A stretch of 64,000 nt of DNA, taken from positions 217,212-281,211 of the forward strand of contig RQTK01000111.1 in the NCBI GenBank assembly GCA_003991915.1. Direction: 5' to 3'. Both the position numbers and the translations under genes were made by a program. The notes under the pieces are model-generated. The model had not been told where the DNA came from, did no database searches, and was given only the letters and a program-made list of their open reading frames with translations. This DNA comes from Elysia chlorotica. Taxonomy: Eukaryota > Mollusca > Gastropoda > Plakobranchidae. This document shows, one piece after another, positions 39,001-62,729 of this stretch. Each line of letters opens with the position of its first letter. Position 1 is the stretch's first letter.

Positions 39001-40248
39001 CTCCAAATGCAGGAAGCAAATGTGGCAGCGTTAGAAAAACGAATTAACTGCGGTCAAATTGAAGAGGTCATTAAACAGGTAAGACTTTTTAGATACAAAT
39101 AATCATTTTTAGACGGGTGATTAAACACCTTACTTCAGACAAGTACGCAATTGTGTAATATGTAAATTTATGAAGAGACAATGTGTTTTGAAAATATGTG
39201 ACACATTGTTTTTATTTATTATTTTATTTTTTGTTGCTTCTAGTGGGGATTTAAATTTTTAGAAAATTTAAATCAATTATTTCTTACACATTAAAAAGAA
39301 AATTAATAACTCACATGCACATTGCCAACGGCAAAAAGGGCAGTAAGTAAGTAAGTAATGCACATCTAGATTTATCTCTTGACTATGGTATTAAAAGCTT
39401 GCTTTTGAGGTCTGCACAATGTGCACATGGAAGGTCACAAGCTCAAGTCACTGGGCGAGGTGTAGTTTGAGCCTTTGGTTTGAGAGTAAACCAGAGTGAC
39501 TCGGAAATGTGTGCAAAGCTGTTTCATAAAGTGAGATAACAGATAGCAGGTCCATCTAAAGCATATACATGTATCTATTTCTACTCAACAAGTTACTGAG
39601 CTCAAGTTGTTGCATGATATTGTACCTTAGAACCCTGAGCTCAAGATAATTAGACTAAAAATTGTGAAATAATAAATTATAATTGTTGGAATTATGCAAA
39701 TTAGGCCATCTCCTAGAATACACTTGTTAAACTATATTTAAATCTAGGACTTGTTTAATTCAATCTTATACTATCACATCCTACTCAGTCCTAGTTATAT
39801 TTAGCAGAGGCATACCACTGGATTAATTGAATGTCGAAATTGGTTAGAGGTAGAGTTTGAAGTTTATTTGCAGTGGTTAGAAGTTGAACTTTAAATAAAA
39901 ATGGTTGAAAAATTGTGCTTTGTGGGATTAGAGCATTTGCCTCTAAAATCATGCATGCCTCAAACACCTTATAGAGAACCCAGGGAGACTAATATTTCAA
40001 AATGCATGTAGTGGTTTTCCGTCGGTACCTGCAGGACCTACTGCTATTAGATTGAAAGAAACCTTAATCTTGTCTTGATTGATTCTTTGTGAGATCATAA
40101 ACCTGTCTCTTTTATGTAATTATAACCCTGTCTTTATCCACAGGCTGAAAGGGAACTGTCACTCTCCAGGAAAATGCTTGAGTGGAAACCATGGGAGACC
40201 TTAGTCGCAGAGGCCCCTAAAAACCAATGGAAATGGCCCATTGCTTAA
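36077..40248 (+). CDS. NDUFA5: NADH dehydrogenase [ubiquinone] 1 alpha subcomplex subunit 5
   Basis: Five coding exons, 36077-36097, 36707-36751, 37537-37653, 39013-39078 and 40144-40248, join at GT/AG sites in phase 0 to give 117 residues; the human protein has 116. The family's landmarks appear in order: MAG start, [55 protein letters not shown] and the C-terminal QWKWPIA. NDUFA5 (B13) is an accessory subunit of mitochondrial complex I in the matrix arm. As in other species the N terminus has no long presequence. The start is set by its alignment with the human MAG start and because the next exon begins in phase. The introns are larger than the exons and hold one SINE fragment. Confidence 0.97.
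36840..36972 (+). mobile_element. SINE 3' fragment
   Basis: The second half of the SINE in sense orientation: TTTGACCGGCTGAGACAG, then GTCTCATGTATGGCAGGACA, CTTGGGGCCCAACCACAATA and TATAGCCTATATTGCTAATG. It lies in intron 2 of NDUFA5. Confidence 0.75.
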
Positions 40249-40490
40249 CTATGTAGAAGCAAATTATAACCCTAGTTCTGTTATTTTACTTATTGAGAAT
40301 GTTAGAAGATGTTAAGTGGCAAAATGAGATACATTGTAAAAAAAAAAGCCAGAAAAGATCTGATCTTGTTCAGTCTGAAACTAGTAACAGTATGAACTGT
40401 GGAATATACTTTCTTTATCAAAGACTACTGTACGATGCTGATATGTGAAAGTTTGAAAGGTTACAATTACATGTGTATTAAAGTATCTAT

Positions 40491-40496
40491 AATAAA
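40491..40496 (+). terminator. Polyadenylation signal of NDUFA5
   Basis: AATAAA 243 bp after the stop codon, followed by T-rich sequence (TTTTGCTGCTTATG). Confidence 0.7.
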
Positions 40497-41308
40497 TTTT
40501 GCTGCTTATGTATTTGAATTTGGTATTTTGTTATCTTTGTTCTTTTAATTTTAAACAGTTTTTGTAGATACACATTCTTTAATCTGTGTTTCTACTTGAT
40601 CCTAGAAATGTCCTAAGAAATTTGCAATTTTGTAACTTTTAACTTTAAATGGATTTGTTGCTAACACAAGTGCCTCAAATACATGTAGTTACAGCAGACC
40701 ATCCCTCATGTTCCAATGCCCGGAATGTAACAATTTTTAATTTCTTAAGATCGTTTGGACCTACCTTGGGGATAATAAATCAGTGATATATTTTTGATTT
40801 GTGAATGTCTTGTATAGACAGAGCATACAGAGGGCTGAGGAGTCTTCAAAATTAGATTGCCTCATGAAATGGCTAATCTTCTTTTCAACTGAGGATTTTG
40901 CAATTATTGAAAATCTTTTGTAGTATTGTAAATGTATAAAATTTCACATTACTCAATACTACTCATTCAAGTTATTGTTTTAGTGGATGGCGTTTCACTA
41001 CAAGGACAGGCAGCATTGATAGAAGACGAAAGAGCAAAGTCCATGATTAAATTGCATCCACACCTTCTTTCTACATTTTATCGCTTAGATGATATCCCTC
41101 TTAGTTCTTATTTTCGTGTAAGTAAAAGATTGAGGTGGGTGATACTGATACAGCAGAGGCAAACCTGTCAAATAATCTAGTGGCACATGGTGGGTAGAGT
41201 GAAATGCCTGTATGGTGGTAACAGACAGAGACACATTGTATATGTGCATTGTCACCGCTTTGTGTTTTTATTTGGGAAGGGGGAGGGGCGTTTGTTTCCC
41301 AATTGATG

Positions 41309-41464
41309 CCACAAACAAGACAGGGTGGGGATACCACGACTCCCGTCTCAGCCGATCACATTAAACTGACACAGATCCGACCAGTATCGGGCAAAATCGC
41401 CAGGGCTCGAACCACGAGCCTCCTGCGTCGAAAGCCGATGTTTTACCCCTAGGCTACAGCGGGT
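41309..41464 (-). mobile_element. tRNA-derived SINE, 3'-truncated (antisense)
   Basis: Minus-strand tRNA-like head with a good B box (GTGGTTCGAGCCCTGGCG), A-box-like TAGCCTAGGGGTAAAACA and the first half of the body. The 3' tail is missing because the duplication boundary cuts through the element. Confidence 0.85.
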
Positions 41465-41872
41465 TAAGAGGAGAACAACATTTACTTGCGTGAGGGAAAT
41501 GTTACAAGGGCACTATAACTTAAAGTGAGCTCGCCTGCATGCGCTGGATCCATTGGCTGTTCTCTGAAGAAGAAATGCTCTCTTAGTTAGTCTTAGGTTT
41601 CCGAAGAGGATTCTCTATGAACAGCGAGTCGAGATTGACATCTTGACAATAGGAGACGCAGTTTGACAAATAAATCTACCACTTGCGCTAACGACCCTCC
41701 TTCCCCCTCTCCCTTGAGTTCAATCCATTATTAGTAATTCTCTGCTTAACTCTCCCTAGTTTTCCGAAAGGAAAGTGTGTGCTCAGGCTGTTTGACTAAG
41801 TTAAGAGAAATATGGATTAAATTTTAAAATCAACTTTAACACCCATCAACTATTTTTTACTTAAGAGGTTCG

Positions 41873-42127
41873 AGTTTGAGTTGGTTTTAACGTCCAACAT
41901 CAGCACTATATAAGCTGTATTGTAGACGGGTCCCAAGACTGACGTCTGACAATTTTATTGTCTGCCACACACAAGACAGAATGGGGATACCACTACTCCC
42001 GTCTCAGCCGGTCACAGTAATTGATTCAACTGACACAGACCTGACCAGTATTGGGCGAAATCGCCAGGGCTCGAACCACGAACCTCCTGCGTCGAAAGCC
42101 GATGTTCTACCCCTAGGCTACCGCTGG
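41873..42127 (-). mobile_element. tRNA-derived SINE, full length (antisense)
   Basis: The best preserved copy here. On the minus strand: tRNA-like head with A-box-like TAGCCTAGGGGTAGAACA and B box TGGTTCGAGCCC, then the body with GTGACCGGCTGAGACGGG, and a 3' tail GTGCTGATGTTGGACGTTAA followed by AACCAACTCAAACTC. No long A tail is present. Confidence 0.9.
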
Positions 42128-43885
42128 TTAAGAGGAGAACAACACTTTCTTGCGTGAGAGAAATGTTACTAGGGCACTAGAAGTGCGCTCACCTGCATGC
42201 GCTGGACCCATTGGCTGTTCTTTGAAAAAGAAAAGCTCTGTTACTAGTGTTAGTTAGTGGAACTTTGTCTTAGGTTTCCAAAGAGGATTCTACTCTTTAC
42301 GAACAGCGAGTTGAGATTGACATGCTGACAATAGGAGACGCAGTTTGACAAATAAATCTACCACTTGCGCTAACGACCCTCCTTCCCCCTCTCCCTTGAG
42401 TTCAATCCATTAGTAATTCTCTGCTTAACTCTTCCTAGTTTTCCGTTCTATACGACGAAGGGTCTTTTGACCAACATATGGCACCTTAACGTGTTGCAAC
42501 TAAAAAAAAGTGGGGATGCATGTACCAGGACCCCTGTCAGCTACACTATCAGTGTTACGATCACTCACCCACCTAACCCAGGCGACGAAATCAATTTGTC
42601 CGATCGTGTGCTCAAAAACCTCGTACCTCCCGAGATTTGGAGCCAAATTCTCTACCATTCCGTATGTAGTGGAACGCACGAGTGGTCAGGCCTCGTGTGG
42701 AGTAAGCCTTAGTTTGAAGCGTCCTTTAAATTTAAAGAACCGAACATAAAGGAAGGATGGACTATAACACAAGTACCACAAGTGATTTTTTTTATTTTTT
42801 ATTCAGAATTAAGTTGTGTTTGTTTTCTATTTAACAACACAGGAAACCAAACATAACAAGATAGGTTTTCAAAGGTTTATAAGACCTGAAAACGGTCGAT
42901 ATTAGGCCCCGTAACAAACATTTTGGGCAGGTTCAGAGCCCTATAGGCCCTAACTTATAAAAGTAGGCCTATAAGTGAAAACCAGCAATAATTGTATATA
43001 TCCAGTCGAACACACCCGCACCATCACCAATTACAAAGCAAAATCTACAAAATTCAAAGAAATGTGGCATGCCAAAAAATAGGAAAACTTTTAATTCCGT
43101 CCAAAACCATACGCAAAATCGGTATGTCATTTTTGCTGACTCAGCAAAAAGGATTAATAATAATCATAACTCATTGATAATTTTTACTCTGAAAAAGAAG
43201 TATGCGGAGGGGCGTATGGTATTAGGAAAAGAAACTTATCTGGCTGCAGAGTTGGTGTGTCAGATAAAAATTGCCTTTAAAAAAAGCAAGATAACACGAT
43301 TTTCATAATTTGCGGGAAATAAAAAAAAATCATAATAAATCAACCATTAAAGGTGCAGTGTTTATTAATATATCAAATCGAAGCTTCTTTCATTCTCATT
43401 CAAAAGAAGCTTTTGAAAATGATTGAATAAGTACACATACAAGTTTTCCTTTACAAACAAGATCCTCATTCCAAGTCCATATAAAAGGCGGGAAAGTAGA
43501 CGCCCTGAACCTTATATCTAATATTTTAAAGAGAGAATACATTATTGTTGTTGTTGATGTTGGCTACACGTCTCTTTAAACAGATTACCAAAAATGGTAT
43601 TGTTGTTTCCATTTATTTCCATTTTTTTCAAAGGTTGTCATTTTGCCTACCGATTTGCCTACATGGTTGTACATGTATAATGTAGGTTCTCTATATGTGG
43701 GGAAATTGGGATTTTACTGAGATAAACAAGTGCAGGGCAATTTGGTCGGCATTACGTATAAACAAAGGACGGATAGGTGCATTGGTGTTTTTTTTTTCGC
43801 GTTGCTGCATATAGGCCTACATAACAAGACTACTCGAGAGTGTCTCTAGGCAAAATATAGACATAGGGCCGTTGGCCTAAGTGTG

Positions 43886-43943
43886 AATAAGAAGGCTTGC
43901 GACGAGTCGTAAGCTACAGCAATGTTGTACTTACGACCCCTGT
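43886..43943. mobile_element. Half copy of a small foldback element
   Basis: GAATAAGAAGGCTTGCGACG, AGTCGTAAGCTACAGC and AATGTTGTACTTACGACCCC match one arm of the palindromic units at 58911-59112, so the same family is present in two places. Confidence 0.65.
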
Positions 43944-43988
43944 CCAAATTCTGCTATGGGTGTTTTTTTTCCCTCCCTCCCATCCCTT

Positions 43989-43989
<1 letters not shown>

Positions 43990-44037
<48 letters not shown>

Positions 44038-44094
44038 CCCCCCCCCCCAAAAAAAAAACAAAACAAACAACACACACACACACACACACACACA
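43990..44094. repeat. (CT)n, poly-C/A and (CA)n microsatellites
   Basis: A CT run (43990-44034), a C/A homopolymer tract and a CA run (44071-44094) lie almost contiguous. Apparent ORFs across them are artefacts. Confidence 0.95.
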
Positions 44095-45773
44095 TACTTT
44101 GCTTTCTTTAGGACTACCATGTTGTTAGCAATTTTTATATGTTGATACAAAATTGTGTATATTATTATGAATTGAATAAAAGTATTGTAACTTCCAACGT
44201 CAGTTACTAGGTTTTACTGCAAACACCGCATACGTGCTCCTTACCACTCCGTGTTCCAGGCAGCGCATCGCACCAGTACAAAATTTAATAAGTTATTAAT
44301 ACATATTGTAAAATCTATTGATCAAGCGCCCGTTTTCCCAACTAGCTGCGCATAGCGCCCTATCCTCTGGGTGATTTTTTGTTGTTGCCAGGAATAATTA
44401 TGCGCTGAGTGCACCGAGGGAGGAAAAAAAAGAAAAAAAGAAACACAACAACGAGAGTTACCTAACTTGAAAGGCTATCATCACTATCTCTGTTTATCTT
44501 TTGAATCTAGGGTTAGATCTAGATCTAGACTTAGATTTAGATCTCGAAATCTAGTTGTTTAATTTCTTCTGTAATCTGGAGTTGAAACACACGGTAACGC
44601 TAAGGGAAAAAAGAGCATTAAAAAGACACCAAACTCTCGTTTTTATTTTTACCATGCCGACCGACAGTTCAACCGCTCTATTACATTAAAAATCCACCTC
44701 TTTCTAGATTTATGATATTTTGGTACTCCTTACCCACTGCGGTCCCGTCTCTGTTTACAGTGCGGCCATAATTCGATATAGATTAGAGGGCAAGGTGGTT
44801 GGATCGATATTTTAATTTTAAAAAATTGGGTAAAAAAATAATTAATTTTGATGAAAATGAAGAATTAATGAGTACCAATATTTTTTATTGCGTTAAATTG
44901 TTATAATTGGAATCACATCCACCCACAAGAGTGACGATAGTTTTTCTAGATCAAGAGTATTTTTACTACTCAATGCTACTCTGTCTGTGAGTTTGTGCGA
45001 GTCTCGGGAGATTCAATTTTAATCTACGAGGGCATGAACGAAGACGAAAGACAGCGTCCAAAAGCCTGTTATAAAATCACTCAAACTCAGTTTAACATGC
45101 CAGTGAAACTGGAAAAGAGTCTAGTAAAGTATAGACCTGTTTATAGGCAGGAAAAATTACATCAGGTCGGTGAACAATTAAAAACAATTTAACTGTGCCC
45201 CTGCCGCCTGCGTATCCAATCAACCGAAAAGTGTTGTAAGACCATGACTTAAAATGGAGTGTGTCTGCAGAGTCCTCAGCGCCTCTTGGGGTGTTTGAAT
45301 AATGTTTTGAAATAGGGACAGTTTGTTTAAGTTGATAAAGTGTTAACCGCTTCTTATTAAATGTAAAATGTACCAAAGTCGCTATAAATATCTATTGGTA
45401 TCCAATTCTTTTCTCTTCTTAACACCCACTCTACCTAAGATATACATGACTTAAATAATGGATTGATAATATACATGTAGTATGCCATGCACTAAAATTG
45501 AGGAAATACTCAGTGAACCACCTTGGTCCAAGTTAAACAATCAAGAATCTAATAGTGAAACTAAGGAAATCTTCTGAATTGCCTCGAATCCAGACTAAGT
45601 AGCTTTTAGTTACTTTCATTTGATACCTTCTTTAATTTCACAGAATAAACTGGTCAGACAGAGTCATGAATTTATTTTCTACACTCTCCCCTTATTCTGG
45701 CAATATAAACACAAAGATTTAGTGATTGAAAAACTTCAATAAGAATTTCAAGGCCTTTTTAAGTCTATTAAAA

Positions 45774-56664
<10,891 letters not shown>

Positions 56665-57897
56665 TGATGCTTTGGTGGCGAGCTTTAAGTTCCTGTCAAG
56701 CAGTGTTCTTCATTCAAACTTGGACTGCTTTCCAGTTTGATCTTTTTCAGAGCCGCCACCCTTATGCAATACAAAAAGTGTCTTTAAATGCAATTTTTTT
56801 AATTACAAGTATGAATTTACAGCGCCATGACTGGTGGTAAGACTTTTCCCATAAGTGCTAAAACTTGCTGTTCTGATTTGTTAATGCATGTATGCTTGAC
56901 TAGGCTAGCTTTGAATAAGCATGATTGGAAAACAAGGGTTTTATATACAGGTAAATGTAATTGTACAAATTAAAAAATCTCAGGTTGACTTTGAGCAATC
57001 AGAACCTAGGACTGGCTAGGTCTATAATAGTGCCCGGTAACATTGCTTTATTTATTACACAATCTCTTATTTTTTGCAATTTTAATACAATGTACATGTG
57101 TTGATTTACCCAGTTCCAATATGGAACAACTATTTTACTTATGCTCACAGGTTAGCAGCACTAAAGTAATATAGTGGCTACCTGGTAGTCTACTTTTACT
57201 TTGATACGTTTGCAGTTTTGACTAGTTTCCTAGTGAAGTATAAGTATGTTACATGTATATGGAATAAGAGCATCGAGTAAAGGTACAGATTAATGGCTCT
57301 GGTATACAGGCTCGAAATAGCAGGTGAATAGCAGGTGAAAACCGCATCCTCCTCAACTGGATTATATACAAGTTAAGTTTGTTTATCTTGGATGCTTTAC
57401 TTTCTTACTCATGTTAGAGCTACTTTGCCTGCGTTTAAAACGTGTTTAGACTGGGTGGGTTTGGTACAATGGTTAGACTGTTGGTCCACTTTGTGTAAAA
57501 GGGAACAATTTTTCTCTTGGCACCTGCCTCATAAATGCCATTGTCTAGTAAATCACGACCCTATTTCTTGGTTCCCCAACGATCTTTCGAAGAGCATGGG
57601 ACCAATTAAAATGGAAAAAACTCGGCAATGTTAGGAGGATGATATATGCAACATATGATTGCAGCAATAGTTCTAAAAACGACCTGTATTGAAAAGTTAG
57701 CTTTTACTTCTTCGAGGCATAACGGATAAAAGTCTATTTTTTTTCAAAATATTTAATAACCTTTTAAACTAAAACTAAAAGAGTTAAACAGTTTACATGT
57801 ATGCATGAAAAATAACATATTTTGCAGGAATGCTATAAGCTTTCAATTGATAATACATGTTGTTGAAAATTGATTTTTACTGTCTGAACAAAAAAAT

Positions 57898-57903
57898 AAT
57901 AAA
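57898..57903 (+). terminator. Polyadenylation signal of KLHDC10 (candidate)
   Basis: AATAAA followed by a T/GT-rich stretch (TTGTGTTTTGTTC), about 1.2 kb after the stop codon. Confidence 0.45.
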
Positions 57904-58031
57904 GAGAAATATATGGTGAAAATTGTGTTTTGTTCTTACATAGTTTTGTTTTGTACTTTTTGCCACTTCTAAGTAAGAAGCATTGGGATTTGTTTACTCA
58001 GCAGCTAGGGTCATGAAACAGGCAGGAATGT

Positions 58032-58219
58032 AAAGACTGAAGAACCGAAAACCTTTTTTACTTTCTTTTTTTTACATTAGTGAAACAAATCGGAAAAGCA
58101 CAAACTCATCGTTCACCCCGATTTAAAGTACTGAAGAACCGAAAGCCTTTTTTACTTTCTTTTTTTTACATTAGTGAAACAAATCGGAAAAGCACAAACT
58201 CATCGTTCACCCCGATTTT
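58032..58219. repeat. 94-bp tandem duplication
   Basis: Two almost identical units, each running from CTGAAGAACCGAAA through ACATTAGTGAAACAAATCGG to CATCGTTCACCCCGATTT, abut at about 58125. They differ at very few positions. Confidence 0.95.
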
Positions 58220-58910
58220 AATTTGTAACATTCTGATCTAAATTGTGCAAAGTAAATGAAAGTCTTCTGTCAGTTTTGTGTTAGTGCGGTAGGATCCCTG
58301 GACACTCAGTCCAACAAGATGACAAAAAGCAGCTGTCGCGGACTGTTGTATCCTGGTGTGTGCCTACTAACCCATTCAATGTTTATTCAGTCAATATATA
58401 TATATATATATATTAAGAACATACATATCGAAAATTATTTTGTCAAGCACAGGCTTTGCAAGATGAATACATATAAACAGTTATACAAATATACATGCAG
58501 CAACACAATTAGCAAGAAGTTTTACTTAAGCATAGTTGTATTTAAGAAGTACACATTAATTAAAAAAAAAAATAATTTAAGAACTTAGCAATCGGGACAA
58601 GTGATTGCGTAACGTTTACATTTGGGTCTCTTTCCAGTTTTACTACACTTTGGTGAAGTGTTATATTTATAACAAAGAATGTGTTGCTCGCAATAGAGTG
58701 GGATATCTCACCTGCCCAATTATGTGCAGGCCACATCGAACGCACCAAAAAGTTGGTGCTGCAGTTACACTTATTAGTAATGAGATTTCACCAAGAGTTA
58801 GGTATCTTTGTTAGAAGACGTCAGGTCTGTTTAAAACTAAAGTTTTCGTCGGCTCAAACAACAATAGTGTCTTCAGGGACGTGAGTGATTTTAAACGGTG
58901 CAACGCATTG

Positions 58911-59112
58911 TAGGGTCGTAATTACAACGTTGTGGTAAGCTTATGACTTCGCATTTAGATATAAGAAGAAGACTTACGACGTGCTATAAGCTACCGCTAA
59001 GTTGTACTTACGCCCTCTAAAGCCGCAAGTTCAACATCGTGGTAGCTTACGACTTCTTATTCTCGTCTTCTTACAAGTTGTTAGCTACCGTGACATTGTA
59101 CTTACAACCCCT
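58911..59112. mobile_element. Two adjacent palindromic foldback units
   Basis: Each unit of about 100 bp is a degenerate inverted repeat starting GGGTCGTAATTACAACGTTG-like and ending with its complement (TTGTACTTACGCCC, TTGTACTTACAACCCC). The arms contain GGTAGCTTACGACTTCTTAT. Unit 1 is about 58911-59016 and unit 2 about 59017-59112. No coding sequence is present; this looks like a small MITE family. Confidence 0.7.
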
Positions 59113-59207
59113 GGTCTTAAGAAAAAAAACTGAAAACGCCAGAACGGAAATTGTTACTACACAATGACACTATGACTTAAAAACAAAGTGGAAGGGGAGG
59201 GGAATAT

Positions 59208-59459
59208 CTGGCGCTCGTGCTAGAACGTTGGTCTTTAAATCGGGAGCCTCCTGGTTCGAAACGCATGATTGGCCAACATATTTATTAGTCTTTTTTCTTC
59301 CCCTAATGGTTAGGTCGCTGTCAGAAGAATGTGACCGGCTGAGGCAGAAAACCAGGTTCCCCGCGCTGTTTTTGTGTGGCAGCACGTAAAACTGTCAGAC
59401 GTTAGTCAATATAATCTATACAGTGCTGACGTTTGACATTTAACAACTCAAGGCAACTT
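59208..59459 (+). mobile_element. tRNA-derived SINE, near full length (sense)
   Basis: A sense copy with tRNA-like head (GTGCTAGAACGTTGG, then CTGGTTCGAAACGC), body GTGACCGGCTGAGGCAGA and TGTGTGGCAGCACGTAAAAC, and tail CAGTGCTGACGTTTGACATT followed by TAACAACTCAA. Confidence 0.85.
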
Positions 59460-59966
59460 AACTGGTGAAATCTCATTCCTTATACTGCATTGAAAGCGTA
59501 TTATATGGGCAATTCAGGGTATCCGTCTGCTAAATAAATATTATTTGCAAAAACTTAAAAAAGACTCATGCTAGACTAGTTTTCCTTTTCTCGAACGGTC
59601 AACTGTGTTCTCATATTACTATCAAGATGGACACTGAAAGATCTTGTTGTTGGAAAAGTACATTTTTTCAAGAAAAAAAAATACAACAAAAATCACCACC
59701 ACCACCACCACCACCAACAACAACAACAAAAGCCAGAATACAGCAACATAAATAATTAAAAAAACACAACAAAACGAACAAAAAAAAACCCAACCTAGAT
59801 TAAGAAGAATGGTTAAAAGGAACAAGAAAATATGCGCGATACGCGCACCATAACAATAATTCCTTTTTTCATTCATCGCACAAATTAAATTAAAATGTAA
59901 AACTAGAACGTAAAGGTAATAAATAAAGTACAAAAACACAGGCGTGGATATGTTGCTTTTCTTCGG

Positions 59967-60098
59967 ATAGGAGTCATGGTATCCCTGCCCTGTCTCGTGT
60001 GTGGCAGCACATAAAATTGTCAGACGTCCGTCTTGGGGCCCGTCTACAATATAGCCTATATAGTGCTGCTGTTGGACGTAAAACCAACCCAACCCAAC
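59967..60098 (+). mobile_element. SINE 3' half (sense)
   Basis: It begins in the body at AGGAGTCATGGTATCCCTGC, continues through TGTGTGGCAGCACATAAAAT and ends TAGTGCTGCTGTTGGACGTA, then AAACCAACCCAACCC. The 5' head is missing, as expected of 5' truncation. Confidence 0.85.
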
Positions 60099-60440
60099 AA
60101 CAATCTTCGGAACGGAGCTCATACCTGGAATCTTCAATTTATCTAAAATACGAGATGAATTACACCAAAGGGTACATGGAAGCTGAAAGACAATGGTATA
60201 AAAGGTGTTGCATGCAATGGGAAAACGCACATACACACACACATACACACATACACACAAACACACAAGACCAAACAATTCAAGTTCTAAATTTTAAATC
60301 TCTCCGACTTCGTTTTATTTGTATTAGGCAAAAGGTTGTATCGATGTGTTACAAGATGTTTTGCTGGGTTTGTGAAAACTCTTTCCCTCTCTCCTTCTCT
60401 CATTCTTTCTATCTCTTTCTCTCACTCCCTCACCTTTTCT

Positions 60441-61042
<602 letters not shown>

Positions 61043-61512
61043 TCTCTAGTTCAACTTTTTTAGCCATGCTCTCACCACTAGTTGTTACCACCTATTTAAT
61101 CCTGAACAATTTGCGTTAACTTTCAATGCAAGGTTCAAGTGCAATGAACTAGATTTTGTAAAGCCGTAATAAATAGTTGTGATCGACCCTGTTAAGGATA
61201 ATAAATTGGATCCTTGCGTGGATTGGCTGTTGCGCGCAAGAAATTGACGAAACTGAAATCTGAACTATTTTTTTGTGAGGAGAAACCACAGAGCAGCGAA
61301 ATTACTGAGAAACTGAAACTCCCGAAACGGATCAAGATTTCGATTATTGAAATAATTGGTTTAAACCAGTGTAAATTGCATGAAAATATGCCATGGGACA
61401 TTTTGAAATAGCGTTTAAACTAGACGTTAACGTTTTTTGTTGAATATAGAGAAGAGCATTTTCTATAGGTTTTCCAGCAGTCTATAGTCACACACGTACA
61501 TCGTATATGTTA

Positions 61513-61618
61513 TAGCGCAGGAGAATAAACACTACAGAAAGTATGGATCTATCTAGTTGTAAATTTAGCGCAGGAGAATAAACACTACAGAAAGTCTGGA
61601 TCTATCTAGTTGTAAATT
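61513..61618. repeat. 53-bp tandem duplication
   Basis: AGCGCAGGAGAATAAACACT and ACAGAAAGTATGGATCTATC occur twice with about one difference (GTATGG against GTCTGG). The duplication is recent. Confidence 0.93.
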
Positions 61619-62729
61619 CTGGCTAACAACACCCAGCGGGGTAACAGGTATAGGTCTTGATCTAGATCGAAGTGTCAGGCAGAACCACTGTGCCAAGACG
61701 AACAGCAGCATTAATACTGACAGCAAGTACGCCAAGTAGAACTTGATCTGAACGAGTGCAGGTCATAGCTTTCAAAGCGGCACCGCTGCCATGTTTTCAC
61801 GTGTGCGATTGGGAGCAAGTACCGCAAGGCGCCAACCAACCGAAGTTTTATGCCATTCTTCCAGGCCAGCAGACTTCCACCCTCCCTTCCTCCAGCGCTG
61901 AAAAGGGCTGTACTGCAGGCCTCAGCGATCGGCGATCACTGTTCAAACGGCCCTAATCCGGGAAAGGGGGCGCGGTCTTTCTCCTGTGTTATTGAAGTTG
62001 CCAGGACAGTAAACTGTCGCCTTCTGGATCAATAACATAATTACACATATTATTCCTAACGGAACAGATGCCTTGCTTCAGAATTCACACGGTAAACTAA
62101 AGTTGATCTTTTTTTTTAATATGTATTATTTTTTTTAAACGATTCTTTCAAATATATATTTTGATATGCTATGGTGTACAATCCACTTCAACGTCTTTGA
62201 ATGAGAACAACAAATCAATCAAATGTTACTTCTTCACCAGTTCTACTTTATATAGCTATAGCTATACTTGGCACTATAAAATATAACAACCAATTCAAGT
62301 AGGGCCTATCTTTAGAACTTTTTAATATTTGTTAACAGCATATTTTTCTAAATACTTGAAGCTTGTAAATTTTTATCTATTTAACTTGCTTCCTTAATGT
62401 GGTAAAAACATTGTTAAAGTTACGGTTTGAAACAACCACCAAAACATACTCTTGATAAGCAATAATTATTACATACCATACTCTTCACAGCTTTATCAAA
62501 TTTCAGCCTTACGATTACGGCAATAAAAAAACAACAACAAAAAAACAACAACAACAAACAAACAAAATACAAAAACAAAACAAAAAACAAAAAACAAAAA
62601 AATTGACAAGCACATTTTTTGTTTCAATTTTGTGCATTTATTTTGCATGAGCAAAAAAAAAAAAAAATATTTGTTTCCAACGATCGCCTTTTTATGTATC
62701 TTCAGAAGTTATGATCAAATGAGAGGCGG

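Larger units (their letters stand above)
41309..42445. repeat. Tandem segmental duplication, ~0.47-kb homologous units
   Basis: Unit 1 (41309-41766) and unit 2 (41964-42445) match closely. Both contain the SINE head, then GGTTAAGAGGAGAACAACA, CCTGCATGCGCTGGA, CCATTGGCTGTTCT and CTACCACTTGCGCTAACGAC, and both end CCTAGTTTTCCG. Small indels and substitutions separate them. The roughly 200 bp between them holds the 3' half of the second SINE. Confidence 0.9.
40497..45773. other. Intergenic region between NDUFA5 and KLHDC10
   Basis: It holds two SINE copies inside a 0.65-kb tandem duplication, a half foldback element, CT and CA microsatellites, and TCTAGATCTAGA-like words at 44508-44565. Several ORFs of 60-82 codons lack family motifs and consistent splice signals. 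The KLHDC10 promoter should lie near its right end. Confidence 0.65.

Noticed and set aside
42467-42749. Overlapping 79-81 codon plus-strand frames
   Set aside because: They lie just past the tandem duplication in two competing frames with no family similarity.
44995-45192. 65-codon plus-strand frame considered as an upstream KLHDC10 exon
   Set aside because: It does not resemble the known N terminus, and its possible donor (GTCGGT) is weak; the exon at 45774 joins in phase without it.
59622-60278. 218-codon minus-strand frame, the longest uninterrupted one free of N
   Set aside because: It crosses a SINE fragment, A-rich and (CAC)n-like sequence and has low-complexity hydrophobic content; no domain, acceptor or conserved motif.
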